Made by a program: the position numbers and the translations under genes. Shown one piece after another: positions 35,641 through 43,701 of a stretch of 43,701 nt of DNA (positions are counted from its first letter, which is position 1; every line of letters begins with the position of its first letter). The notes under the pieces were generated by a model. The model ran no database searches and was not told where the DNA came from. It was given only the letters and a program-made list of their open reading frames with translations. The DNA is from Methanobrevibacter thaueri (GTDB taxonomy: Archaea; Methanobacteriota; Methanobacteria; Methanobacteriales; Methanobacteriaceae): NCBI GenBank assembly GCA_015062925.1, contig SUTL01000007.1:1-43701 (forward strand), written 5' to 3'.

Positions 35641-35666
35641 AAGTTTTTTCTAAAATAGTATATATT

Positions 35667-36683
35667 ATGAAAACACATATTGAAAACATATTAAAAGACA
35701 TGGAAAATGATGATTTACAAGCTTATTTATTAACAGAATTTACAAATATAGAATATATTTCAAATTACAAACCAACTAGTTTTGCTTTTTGTTTTATAAA
35801 AGATGATCCAGTTATTTATGCTTCAGGAATGGATATGGAATTAGCTAATCGTGATTCATCAATTGAAGTTAAGGAATTTGTATCATTTAAAAATATTATT
35901 GATGATTTTAAAAAAGAGGGTATTAGAAATTTAGCAATTGAACCAACATTACCATTTAATCATTATGAAAAATTAAAAGATGATTTTGAAATAACTTCTA
36001 AAACCTATATTAATAAACAAAGGATGATTAAAACTCCTGAGGAAATTTATAATATATCAAAAGCCACTGAAATTGCTCAAAAATCTTTTCTTCAATTGGA
36101 TATTTTGAATAATGAAAACACTGAAAAGGAGATTGCTTTTGATTTGGTGAGATTTATGATTGAAAATGGTGCTTTTAGGGAGTCATTTGATACTATTGTC
36201 ACTAGTGGTGCTAATTCAAGTCTTCCTCATGCGGTGCCGTCTGGTAATAAATTATCTGATCCGATTTTAATTGATTGGGGTTGTATTTATAATGGTTATT
36301 GTTCTGATAATACTAGAACAATGGTTTATACGGAAAAACAATATGAGATATTTGATATTGTTCGTGAAGCTCATGATAAGGCTATTAAAGCTATTAAACC
36401 TGGTCTTAAGTGTTGTGAGGTCGATAAAATTGCAAGAGATATTATTTCGGATTATGGTTATGGGGATAGGTTTATTCATTCAACCGGCCATAGTTTAGGT
36501 TTGGATATTCATGAAACTCCAGGGTTTTCTGTTCGTGATGATACTGTGATTGAAAAAGGGATGGTTATAACTGTGGAGCCTGGGGTGTATTTGGAAAATG
36601 AATTTGGTGTTCGTTTGGAGGATACTGTTTGTGTTTCTGGTGGTGCGGAGGTTATTGGTGATTTGCCGTTGGTTATTGATTAA
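35667..36683 (+). CDS. M24 family metallopeptidase (Xaa-Pro dipeptidase type)
   Basis: 338 residues. An N-terminal creatinase-like domain (about 1-125) is followed by the pita-bread domain. The dimetal ligands are all visible: two Asp in IDWGCIYNGYCSDNTRT, His in HSTGHSLGLDIHETPG, Glu in TVEPGVYLE and Glu in GVRLEDTV. The likely reaction is removal of N-terminal residues before proline. A longer frame reads back to 35460 but overlaps the divergent promoter; the ATG at 35667 (MKTHIENILKD) fits the family's usual length. No Shine-Dalgarno site, so leaderless. Convergent overlap of 4 bases with the phosphopantetheinyl transferase. Confidence 0.93.
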   Translation: MKTHIENILKDMENDDLQAYLLTEFTNIEYISNYKPTSFAFCFIKDDPVIYASGMDMELANRDSSIEVKEFVSFKNIIDDFKKEGIRNLAIEPTLPFNHYEKLKDDFEITSKTYINKQRMIKTPEEIYNISKATEIAQKSFLQLDILNNENTEKEIAFDLVRFMIENGAFRESFDTIVTSGANSSLPHAVPSGNKLSDPILIDWGCIYNGYCSDNTRTMVYTEKQYEIFDIVREAHDKAIKAIKPGLKCCEVDKIARDIISDYGYGDRFIHSTGHSLGLDIHETPGFSVRDDTVIEKGMVITVEPGVYLENEFGVRLEDTVCVSGGAEVIGDLPLVID

Positions 36684-37312
36684 AATATATCATTTATTTC
36701 ATATTTTTTTATTTTTTTCACTGGGTATTTTGAGGATATTGCTAGTTTGTAGTTTTTAATTTCGAATAAGCTGAATTTTATATTTTCTGGGTTGTTTTTT
36801 AGGGTTATTTCGTTGTTTATGATTATTTCAAAGCTGTCTAGTTTTTTATTGAATCCTTCTCCTGTGTATTTCATGTAGCTTTCTTTTAATACCCAGTATT
36901 TGAAGAATTCGTTTAGTTGGTTTTTTGATTTTTGGATGTTTTCATATTCGCTATTGTAGAAGTAATGTTTGGCTATGTTTAAATCAATTGTAGGGTCGCA
37001 CATTTCAATATCAATTCCAACTTCACTGTCAGATATTGCACATGCAACTAATTTATTTGAGTGGCTCATGTTAAAATAGATATTTTCATAGTTTGATATA
37101 TATGCTTTACCATATTTTCCATATTCAAATACTGGATTAGTAATTCCTTCCTCACATAACAACTTATCCAACAACAAATAAGCTCCAGCACTAAGCTTTT
37201 TATCCTTATCAAATCTAAAACTATCAACTTTAATTTTACGATTCTCAGGTAATAAATTATAAACATTAACCAAATCTAAACTACTAACATCACAATAAGC
37301 TACTTTAATCAT
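36680..37312 (-). CDS. Sfp-type 4'-phosphopantetheinyl transferase
   Basis: 210 residues. Transfers phosphopantetheine from CoA to a carrier-protein serine. Motifs: NMSHS (81-85), VGIDIE (Asp101, Glu103 as metal ligands) and WVLKESYMKYTG (Lys143, Glu144, Lys148). Archaea make lipids without acyl carrier protein, so such enzymes usually point to a peptide synthetase or a related carrier protein. None is visible in this window. It is last in a five-gene operon and overlaps the phosphatase gene by 4 bases (ATGA), so it is under the same control. From the M. ruminantium M1 genome I recall a similar neighbourhood near a nonribosomal peptide synthetase. Confidence 0.92.
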   Translation of the reverse strand: MIKVAYCDVSSLDLVNVYNLLPENRKIKVDSFRFDKDKKLSAGAYLLLDKLLCEEGITNPVFEYGKYGKAYISNYENIYFNMSHSNKLVACAISDSEVGIDIEMCDPTIDLNIAKHYFYNSEYENIQKSKNQLNEFFKYWVLKESYMKYTGEGFNKKLDSFEIIINNEITLKNNPENIKFSLFEIKNYKLAISSKYPVKKIKKYEINDIF

Positions 37313-39210
37313 TGTTTTCTCTTCAAATACAATAAAGTCATATCATCGAACTGTTCACAACCATCAGTAAAATTACTAATATCATCCAACAATGGTTTAA
37401 TAGGATCATCATTACTTTTAAACTCATTGAAAAAGTTCAAAAGCCTATCTTCACCATACATATCATTATAACTATTATTAGCATCAGTAATTCCATCAGT
37501 ATAAATGATTAAATCATCAAACAAATCAATTTCATAATTTTCAAATTCAAAATTCTCCATAATCCCTAAAACAATACCGCTATCAATATCCAAATACTTG
37601 AACACACCGTTCTGTTTTATTAAAGGAGGGTTATGGCCTGCATTGGAATATATGATTTTACCAGTAGTTTTATTATAAATTCCTAACCATAATGTGATAA
37701 ACATTGATTCTGGATTATTTTCACATAACTGATTATTAAGATTATATAGGATTTCACAAGGTTTTTTTGTGGTTTTAAAAAATTGTTTAATAATAACCTG
37801 ACAAATCATTGCAAGTATTGCAGCGGGAACTCCTTTACCAGAAGCATCACCAATCACAATAGCTAAATTATCATCATCTAATAAATAATAATCAAAAAAG
37901 TCCCCTCCAACTTCTTTTGCAGGATGAGAATATCCATTAACAATAAAATTATCATTAACAATAGAGGTTGTTGGAAGATTAGCTGCCTGAATTTTAGTTG
38001 CAATATCAAGTTCCGCTTTAATACGTTCCTTTTCACCTTCAATTTCACGAATATTAGCAATATAATTATTATTAAAATTAATTAAATCCGTATAGGTACG
38101 GGCTAAAGTACCAATTTCTGTTTCATCTTTAATATATTTTGAATAAATATCAACAATACTATCAGATTCAATTTTTTCATTTTCATGAATAAATTCTTCA
38201 ATTTTTGAAAAATCCATAATTGGACTGATAACTTTCATTTCAACATATTTTAAAACAGATAATGATGGGATAATGAATATAAGTAATATTATATCAATTA
38301 ATAGCATTATTGTGATTATGATTTCCGCATGTGTTCGTGGAAAAATTTCCTGAATAACTTTTATGAAAATATGATCGTATGAAAGTAAGAAACCTATAAT
38401 GATAAGAATTAATGTTGTTAATTGGAAAATATTCATTATGTCTTCAGGAATACTTTTAAAACTGCTTAACATAATTTTTGAAGTAATAGGTTTAGTTAAA
38501 TAAATAACTAAAATTGGAGAGATAATAAGAAGTTCGGATAAAATAATCTCTCGAGTTAAAATTATTGAACTGTTATTGATGATTATGCAGATAATGGAAA
38601 CTACAATTAATAATATTCCTAAAATTTTATATAATTTTTCATTTAATTTCCTATTAGAAGTTTCAGGAGTATATATGAAATCTATTCTGCTGGAAATCCA
38701 CATTCCAATTATTCCAAAAATTAATGAAGCATTAACGAAATTTAAGAAATATCTAGTTTCCATAATGAAATCTATCGGAATTAATTCTGGATGAACTAAA
38801 TATAATATTCTACCATGCAACTGAGAATATAAAAACCCGCAAATCAGAATTATCGCTGCATATTTGATTACATTATGGGTGTTAAATAATTTAGGTTTTG
38901 TAAGAACTCCTTTATTGATATATGTAGTATACCATAATTTATATCCAAGATAAGATACTGCAAAACTAATCAGAGCAGAACTTACAGTAAGAATTGGTTG
39001 GTATCCTCGTATAGAATCACATAAGAAATTACCTAAAACTGATCCAACTGCTCCGTAAGGTCCGAAGAATAATCCTCCGATTAATAATACTCCCATGTGA
39101 GGATTTAACCCTCCACCAAAGTTAGATGAATCGGTTAAGTAATAGGTTCCTAAATTAAAAATTAACATTAAAATAAAAGGAATCAGTATATTTTTTAATT
39201 TATTTTTCAT
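37309..39210 (-). CDS. Membrane-bound SpoIIE/PP2C-type serine phosphatase
   Basis: 633 residues. The N-terminal part (about 1-345) has eight to ten hydrophobic helices; the first 70 residues (GGGLNPHMGVLLIGGLFFG, then GPYGAVGSVLGNFL) resemble a membrane sensor module of unknown ligand. A HAMP-like and coiled-coil linker follows (about 335-400). The C-terminal PP2C/SpoIIE catalytic domain has Mn-binding Asp in EVGGDFFDYYLL and IGDASGKG, then IYTDGITDA and DDMTLLYLKRK. In bacteria such phosphatases dephosphorylate the STAS protein of a partner-switching module. The gene starts at the last base of the kinase gene (1-base overlap). Confidence 0.92.
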   Translation of the reverse strand: MKNKLKNILIPFILMLIFNLGTYYLTDSSNFGGGLNPHMGVLLIGGLFFGPYGAVGSVLGNFLCDSIRGYQPILTVSSALISFAVSYLGYKLWYTTYINKGVLTKPKLFNTHNVIKYAAIILICGFLYSQLHGRILYLVHPELIPIDFIMETRYFLNFVNASLIFGIIGMWISSRIDFIYTPETSNRKLNEKLYKILGILLIVVSIICIIINNSSIILTREIILSELLIISPILVIYLTKPITSKIMLSSFKSIPEDIMNIFQLTTLILIIIGFLLSYDHIFIKVIQEIFPRTHAEIIITIMLLIDIILLIFIIPSLSVLKYVEMKVISPIMDFSKIEEFIHENEKIESDSIVDIYSKYIKDETEIGTLARTYTDLINFNNNYIANIREIEGEKERIKAELDIATKIQAANLPTTSIVNDNFIVNGYSHPAKEVGGDFFDYYLLDDDNLAIVIGDASGKGVPAAILAMICQVIIKQFFKTTKKPCEILYNLNNQLCENNPESMFITLWLGIYNKTTGKIIYSNAGHNPPLIKQNGVFKYLDIDSGIVLGIMENFEFENYEIDLFDDLIIYTDGITDANNSYNDMYGEDRLLNFFNEFKSNDDPIKPLLDDISNFTDGCEQFDDMTLLYLKRKQ

Positions 39211-39587
39211 TATTCCACTTTTTTTATAATTTTTAAATGATTTTCATTATTAATATATTGATAATCTTGTTCATCCGACATTTTTTTAGCTAAAAAAATC
39301 CCTAATCCTCCAATTTCTGCTTCATCAATATTTTGAGGTTTTTCAGGATCTTTTTTAATGAGTGGATTGAATTCTATTCCATTATCAATAAATTCCATTG
39401 TTAAAATTTGATTATCATATTCCACATTAACCTGTACAAATTCAGTTTTTGAATAATCAATAATATTAACAAATATTTCTTCAACAATTAAATTAACCTG
39501 AAGATTTTCTTTTTTGAGCATTGTTGAAATAAATTCATTTAAATGTTGTAATTCTGGTAATTCAGGTTTTAATTTTATTGATTTCAT
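39210..39587 (-). CDS. RsbW/SpoIIAB-like serine kinase (GHKL ATPase)
   Basis: 125 residues. Bergerat fold elements are visible: N box VEEIFVNIIDYS (Glu36/37, Asn41), G1 box FIDNGIEFNP (Asp68) and G2 box GGLGIFLAKK. In bacterial partner-switching, such kinases phosphorylate a STAS protein and bind a sigma factor. Archaea have no sigma-70 family factor, so the partner must be different. It overlaps the STAS gene by 4 bases and the phosphatase by 1 base, so the three form one coupled unit. Confidence 0.9.
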   Translation of the reverse strand: MKSIKLKPELPELQHLNEFISTMLKKENLQVNLIVEEIFVNIIDYSKTEFVQVNVEYDNQILTMEFIDNGIEFNPLIKKDPEKPQNIDEAEIGGLGIFLAKKMSDEQDYQYINNENHLKIIKKVE

Positions 39588-39883
39588 TCTATCTTTAAGA
39601 TTTTATCAAAACCAGACATTCTGAATATTTCACTAACTGATGGATTTGCATTTTTAATGACAAATGGGATATTTTCAGCATTCATTTTTTTCTGTGTTGA
39701 AATTAAAACTCTAAGTCCTGCACTGGAAATATATTCCATGTCACTTAAATCCATTATTAATGAATTGAAATTACCGGATTCTTGTGTAATTTCATTATCA
39801 AGGTCTTTTGATGTTACAGTATCAACACGTCCTTGAATATTTAATGTTAATTCTTTCTGATTATAGTTTTTATGGATATTCAT
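39584..39883 (-). CDS. STAS-domain anti-sigma-antagonist-like protein
   Basis: 99 residues of the single STAS fold (SpoIIAA/RsbV type). The conserved helix start reads MEYISSAGLRVL (about 49-60), with Ser53 or Ser54 at the place phosphorylated by SpoIIAB-type kinases. No other domain is fused. It is co-transcribed with the kinase and the phosphatase and should be the switch protein that the two enzymes phosphorylate and release. What it releases is not known. Confidence 0.92.
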   Translation of the reverse strand: MNIHKNYNQKELTLNIQGRVDTVTSKDLDNEITQESGNFNSLIMDLSDMEYISSAGLRVLISTQKKMNAENIPFVIKNANPSVSEIFRMSGFDKILKIE

Positions 39884-39932
39884 ATTTTATCACTTAAATA
39901 ATATTCTGATTATAAGTTTATTTTAAATATTT

Positions 39933-40703
39933 TTATTTTTCATTTTCATTATTTTCTATTAATGCTTCTAATTTATCAAATCTTTTGTTGAAATGTTTGG
40001 TTAAAATTGATGCAGTTAATGTTGCTGTTCCAGCGCCTGAAAGAATATATCCACTCCATACTAATATTAAACTATTTATTTTACCCAGACTGGTAGAACC
40101 TAGAATTGCATATCCATTACTTGTAAACGCATTGGAAACCATAACCATTGCATTTAATGGTCCAACACCTTCAACAATAGTTGTTAGGATAAAACTGAGC
40201 AATATTATCATGAATAATAATATTATTGTTATTCCTAAACTATTTGTTTCAGTGTATTCTTTAAATTTATAAAAGTATATTTTAATTAAATATACATATA
40301 CGATAATATGCAATAAATCCATAATTCCAATAATTGACTGTCCAAATAAAAGGAAGGTTAAACTTCCATAAGGTACTAAAAGAATATATAATATTCTGTT
40401 TTTCCAAGTACTATAATCTAGGGTTACTGCAATATATGTTAACAATATAATTTCCAAAATCATAGGACCCATCAAATCGTTTTCATAAAAAATCAATGAA
40501 TATAAAATGAAAACGAAAAATATTAACATCATAACTAAATAATAAACTTGTCTTAATGTGGTTATTTCATCTTCCGGCAGATATTCTTTTGCATTTAAAA
40601 ATCTGCTTTTATTTGAAGTTATTTGTTTATATAATAATTTTCCCACAATAACTAAAACTGAAAAAATAATGATTATAATGGGTATTTGGATAAGTTGATT
40701 CAT
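39933..40703 (-). CDS. Potassium-channel-like membrane protein with altered filter
   Basis: 256 residues with about six transmembrane helices (5-22, 53-70, 80-97, 103-121, 128-147 and 158-177), then a pore loop (about 186-206) and a final helix (about 210-233). The pore part reads SNAFTSNGYAILG then STSLGKINSLILVWSG. This follows the pore/second-helix pattern of potassium channels, but the filter TVGYG is Ser-Asn-Gly-Tyr-Ala. A Lys/Glu tail follows the final helix. The ATG at 40703 opens the operon; 49 bases separate its end from the STAS gene. Ion selectivity cannot be predicted; it is the first gene of the partner-switching operon. Confidence 0.75.
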   Translation of the reverse strand: MNQLIQIPIIIIIFSVLVIVGKLLYKQITSNKSRFLNAKEYLPEDEITTLRQVYYLVMMLIFFVFILYSLIFYENDLMGPMILEIILLTYIAVTLDYSTWKNRILYILLVPYGSLTFLLFGQSIIGIMDLLHIIVYVYLIKIYFYKFKEYTETNSLGITIILLFMIILLSFILTTIVEGVGPLNAMVMVSNAFTSNGYAILGSTSLGKINSLILVWSGYILSGAGTATLTASILTKHFNKRFDKLEALIENNENEK

Positions 40704-40810
40704 ATGTTTATATTTTATATTTTTAGTATTATATATTTTTCACATAATATTCTTGATTAAAATAATCCGAGTTAATTTTGAAAATATTATTTTCACCATT
40801 GAGCAGTATA

Positions 40811-40838
40811 TGTTTATTAATATTATTTTACATAAACA
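40811..40838. repeat. Inverted repeat upstream of the second surface protein
   Basis: TGTTTAT (40811-40817) pairs with ATAAACA (40832-40838) across a 14-base loop in the 242-base gap between the divergent channel and surface-protein genes. It may be a regulatory site; the stem is weak and AT-rich. Confidence 0.35.
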
Positions 40839-40868
40839 ATGATGAGAATTGAATATTTTAAATAATAA

Positions 40869-40888
40869 AAACAATTTAGAAATTGTTT
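40869..40888. promoter_or_regulatory. Operator-like inverted repeat before the surface protein gene
   Basis: AAACAATTT-AG-AAATTGTTT is a perfect 9-bp inverted repeat with a 2-base centre, 58 bases before the ATG at 40946. The compact symmetric form and the promoter location fit a dimeric regulator site better than an RNA hairpin. Confidence 0.45.
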
Positions 40889-40945
40889 GTTTAAAATAAA
40901 ACAAAATTCTTAAAAAAATTATTTCAAATGATGGAAAGGAGTATT

Positions 40946-43701
40946 ATGGAATATAAGAAAATTATAATCATGTTGATATTGGCTATTTTTCTATTTTCAA
41001 TTGCAAATGCAAGTGTAAGTGCAAATGATGCTGATGATAGAATAATAGTTGGTAAAGACAGTACAACAATTAATATATCTCAAAATAATAATAATCTGGT
41101 AATAGAACAATCAAATGAAGAAAAAACAATAACTGAAGGAGAAGTTGGAACATTCTCCGAATTGCAAAATAATATTAATGCCAATTACGGTTCAATATTA
41201 AAATTAAAAAAAGACTATGAACGAGAAGACGATTTTGAACCAACAGGCATTATTATAAATCAAAATATAATCCTCGACGGACAAGGTCATAAATTGGATT
41301 CCAAAGGACTGGCAAGAATATTATATGTCAATGCCAGCAATGTAATAATTAAAAACATTACTTTTGTCAATGGTAACTCAGGACATGGTTCTGCTGTTTA
41401 TTGGATAGGAGATAATGGACAGTTGATAAATTGTAATTTCACCAATAACACTGCAGTTAAAAATGGTGGTGCGGTTTACTGGGGAGACACAGAATATGAA
41501 ATCTATTCTCACTCTAATCAGTCAATAGCTAAAAACGGAACTATGATTGGATGTAATTTCATTAATAATCATGCAGATCTTGGAGGTGCTGTTTTCTGGT
41601 TTGCTAATGATGGTAATTTAAAAGAAAACTGTTATTTTAATAATAATACTGCAAAAACTGGTGGTGCGGTATATTGGAAAGGTAATCTGGGTTACATATC
41701 AGATAACTGTGATTTTTTTAATAATATTGCAGAAACTTATGCGGGTGCTATTTACTGGCAAGGTAATAATGGTACTTTAAAGAATAACTGCAGAATCATA
41801 AACAATAAAGCTCTTTGTATCGGTGCCGACACTATTCAAAGAGGTGGAGGTGGTATTTATTGGAATGGGGAATCTGGTAATATAACAAATAACTGTACTT
41901 TTATCAACAACACTGCCAAAACTAATGATGGATCAGAATTTTTAGCGAGTTTTAGAGGTGGAGGTGCTATTTACCTTAACGGTTTAAATACTAATGTTTC
42001 TTATTGTACATTTTCAGATAATACTGTTGCCCATTATGGTGCAGCAATATATGCTTATAATAATAACATTAAGATTTATAATTGTAATTTCACAAATAAT
42101 GTTGCTTGGAATGGTGGTGCTGCTATTGGTGTTTGTGGGGATTACAGTGAATTTTATAATTGTAATTTTGTGAATAATCGTATAACTGACTTTTCTTCAT
42201 GTGGTGGGGCTATTTATTTAAAAAATAATGTTAATTCTGTTCATGATTGTACTTTTATAAATAACACTGCTGAGAATATGGGTGGTGCTGTTTACGCATA
42301 TTATAATATTAATATTTATAACTGTAATTTCAAGAAAAACTCAGCTTATATGTCTGCCGGTGCTATTTACTTATGTGAGGAAAGTATGATTTTTAATTGT
42401 AGTTTTACAGATAATTATCTTTTTGGCTGGAATAAAGAAGGTGGTGCTATTTTCTTGAAGGATATATCTTATATTTATAATAGTACTTTCACTAATAACT
42501 CTGCTGATCGTGGTGGTGCAATTTACCTAGATGTTGGGGGTAATGTGACAAATTGTAATTTCACGGATAATACTGCAACTGGAAATGGTGGGGCACTTTA
42601 CTTTAAAAAAAATTTCATTGTAACAAATTCCACTTTCACTCGAAATAATGCTGATAAGGGCTCTGCAATTTTCATCTTAGAAAGCTCATATACTAAAAAT
42701 ATTAATCATTCATGTTTTTTAAATAATAGGGCTAATGTTAAAGATTTAGATGCAGTTAAAAATGAAAATAACCTTACAATCAACTTTAAAGGTCAGAATA
42801 ATTTTATAAATGCAATTTATGCTCCGGATAATATCACTTTTAATAATGTAACTTATTGGGGTGTAAATGGTATTACAAACACTGACATTTCAATTCCAAT
42901 CAGATCAAATAATGCATCTGGTCAAAATATCACTGTTATCATTTGCATTGATGATGTAATTGTTAAAAATGAGGTTTTAATAACCGATGAAAATGGTACA
43001 ATTGTTTTAAATATGGATGTTGGAGATAATTATTTAATTATTGTTCGCCATAATAACGATTCATATTACAATGGTGCTGAAAAAATAATTTCAAAAAACA
43101 TAGGATTGTATGCATATGTATCTTCAATTGCATCTAACAACAGAACAGTAAACATCACTGCAAAATCCAATATACTTAATAATATTATACAAGGTAAATT
43201 ATCATTTATCCTATCTGATGGTAGTGTAATCAATGCAAATTATTGTACTAACGGAACCTGGTGGGCAGTACATACTTTTGAAGATTTCAAAGTGTATAAA
43301 ATCAATGCATCCTATGATAAATTAAATATAAGTACCAACAATGCAACAATCACTCTCACTAAATCTAACTCAACAATATCAATCAATAACATTACTTTAA
43401 ATTATAATGAAACCCTTAATGTCACTGTTACAACTAATGGGGCTACAGGTATTAGTGCAAAAATTGATAATATTAATATTAGTGTTGTTAATAATTACAC
43501 TATTCCTATTTCTAATTTAAATGCAGGTAATCACACTTTAACAGTTACAACAATAGCTGATTATGATCATAATCCTGTATCTAGGGAGGTTAATATTACT
43601 GTTAATAGGGTGGATTCTACTTTAATGGTTGATAATATTGTATTTGAGTATAATGGTACTGGTTTTGTTAATGTGTCTTTCACTGGTGCTGTTGGTGTTA
43701 A
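40946..43701 (+). CDS. Large adhesin-like beta-helix surface protein (cut by window edge)
   Basis: At least 918 codons, open to the right edge. Signal peptide at residues 1-26 (IIIMLILAIFLFSIANAS). Residues about 100-600 hold many beta-helix turns of the form Asn-Cys-x-Phe-x-Asn-Asn-x-Ala, then Gly-Gly-Ala-Val/Ile-Tyr-Trp; the Tyr-Trp ending recurs in the early turns and is lost later. From about 640 onward Ig-like units begin (for example NINISVVNNYTIPISN). Asn-linked glycosylation sites are dense. The ATG at 40946 follows AAAGGAG. Presumed cell-wall or pseudomurein-attached surface protein; the C-terminal anchor is outside the window. Confidence 0.9.
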   Translation, partial: MEYKKIIIMLILAIFLFSIANASVSANDADDRIIVGKDSTTINISQNNNNLVIEQSNEEKTITEGEVGTFSELQNNINANYGSILKLKKDYEREDDFEPTGIIINQNIILDGQGHKLDSKGLARILYVNASNVIIKNITFVNGNSGHGSAVYWIGDNGQLINCNFTNNTAVKNGGAVYWGDTEYEIYSHSNQSIAKNGTMIGCNFINNHADLGGAVFWFANDGNLKENCYFNNNTAKTGGAVYWKGNLGYISDNCDFFNNIAETYAGAIYWQGNNGTLKNNCRIINNKALCIGADTIQRGGGGIYWNGESGNITNNCTFINNTAKTNDGSEFLASFRGGGAIYLNGLNTNVSYCTFSDNTVAHYGAAIYAYNNNIKIYNCNFTNNVAWNGGAAIGVCGDYSEFYNCNFVNNRITDFSSCGGAIYLKNNVNSVHDCTFINNTAENMGGAVYAYYNINIYNCNFKKNSAYMSAGAIYLCEESMIFNCSFTDNYLFGWNKEGGAIFLKDISYIYNSTFTNNSADRGGAIYLDVGGNVTNCNFTDNTATGNGGALYFKKNFIVTNSTFTRNNADKGSAIFILESSYTKNINHSCFLNNRANVKDLDAVKNENNLTINFKGQNNFINAIYAPDNITFNNVTYWGVNGITNTDISIPIRSNNASGQNITVIICIDDVIVKNEVLITDENGTIVLNMDVGDNYLIIVRHNNDSYYNGAEKIISKNIGLYAYVSSIASNNRTVNITAKSNILNNIIQGKLSFILSDGSVINANYCTNGTWWAVHTFEDFKVYKINASYDKLNISTNNATITLTKSNSTISINNITLNYNETLNVTVTTNGATGISAKIDNINISVVNNYTIPISNLNAGNHTLTVTTIADYDHNPVSREVNITVNRVDSTLMVDNIVFEYNGTGFVNVSFTGAVGV

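Noticed and set aside
35460-35666. N-terminal extension of the M24 peptidase frame
   Set aside because: It runs across the divergent promoter and the M50 gene, and the family starts near 35667.
35612-35701. N-terminal extension of the M50 frame
   Set aside because: It would cross the shared TATA box and overlap the M24 start; no ribosome site.
1-43701. CRISPR array, rRNA, tRNA or complete transposon
   Set aside because: I saw no regularly spaced direct repeats, no tRNA cloverleaf, no rRNA-like GC-rich block and no transposase frame.

Overview
The window is AT-rich DNA from a methanogenic archaeon of the order Methanobacteriales. Methanosphaera is my first choice and Methanobrevibacter the alternative; I cannot settle the genus without a search. 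The archaeal signature comes from aIF2-beta, MCM helicase, PurP, NucS, a long Lhr helicase and archaeal-type leaderless promoters with TATA boxes. Ribosome binding sites match GGAGGTGA. YcaO/TfuA, the pair that thioamidates methyl-coenzyme M reductase, points to a methanogen. The large asparagine-rich beta-helix surface proteins are typical of gut Methanobacteriales.

Layout. 1-5.5 kb: aIF2-beta (cut by the left edge), MCM, a small membrane coiled-coil protein, RlmE, a YfcE-type phosphodiesterase and PurP. 5.6-7.9 kb: a cysteine-cluster protein, then about 880 bases that look empty but hold three very small related genes on the minus strand (25, 31 and 25 codons). Each has its own TATA box. 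Two have strong Shine-Dalgarno sites and the third has a run of nine G at that position. Two small membrane proteins lie upstream. 8-15.4 kb: Lhr, a short-chain dehydrogenase with C-ending codons and a clear terminator, a HEAT-repeat protein, a nitrilase-family amidase, a zinc-ribbon/PsbP-like membrane protein, an unknown protein and NucS. 15.5-17.9 kb: two tandem MetX-like alpha/beta hydrolases, the second without its catalytic Ser and His, with a small unknown gene and a relic start between them. 17.9-21.4 kb: operon rnz-mscS-nadA, with nadC divergent. 21.4-24.9 kb: a GC-rich hairpin, a beta-helix adhesin-like protein and a compact SNF2 helicase. 25-29.3 kb: carA-carB. 29.3-33.1 kb: a zinc-ribbon protein, an amidohydrolase, a universal stress protein, a four-CBS protein and an unknown protein. 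33.1-36.7 kb: operon M50 protease-ycaO-tfuA, with a divergent M24 peptidase. 36.7-40.7 kb: a five-gene operon coding, in order, a potassium-channel-like protein, a STAS anti-sigma-antagonist-like protein, an RsbW-like kinase, a membrane SpoIIE-type phosphatase and an Sfp-type phosphopantetheinyl transferase. 40.9 kb to the end: a second beta-helix surface protein cut by the right edge.

How the genes work together. Housekeeping pathways (purine step AIR carboxamide to FAICAR, carbamoyl phosphate, quinolinate to nicotinate mononucleotide, replication, rRNA and tRNA maturation) alternate with host-adaptation genes. The parts most worth following up are the microprotein family with its G9 tract and the partner-switching operon that links a channel-like protein to a phosphopantetheinyl transferase in an organism without bacterial sigma factors. 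No rRNA, tRNA, CRISPR array or intact transposase is present.
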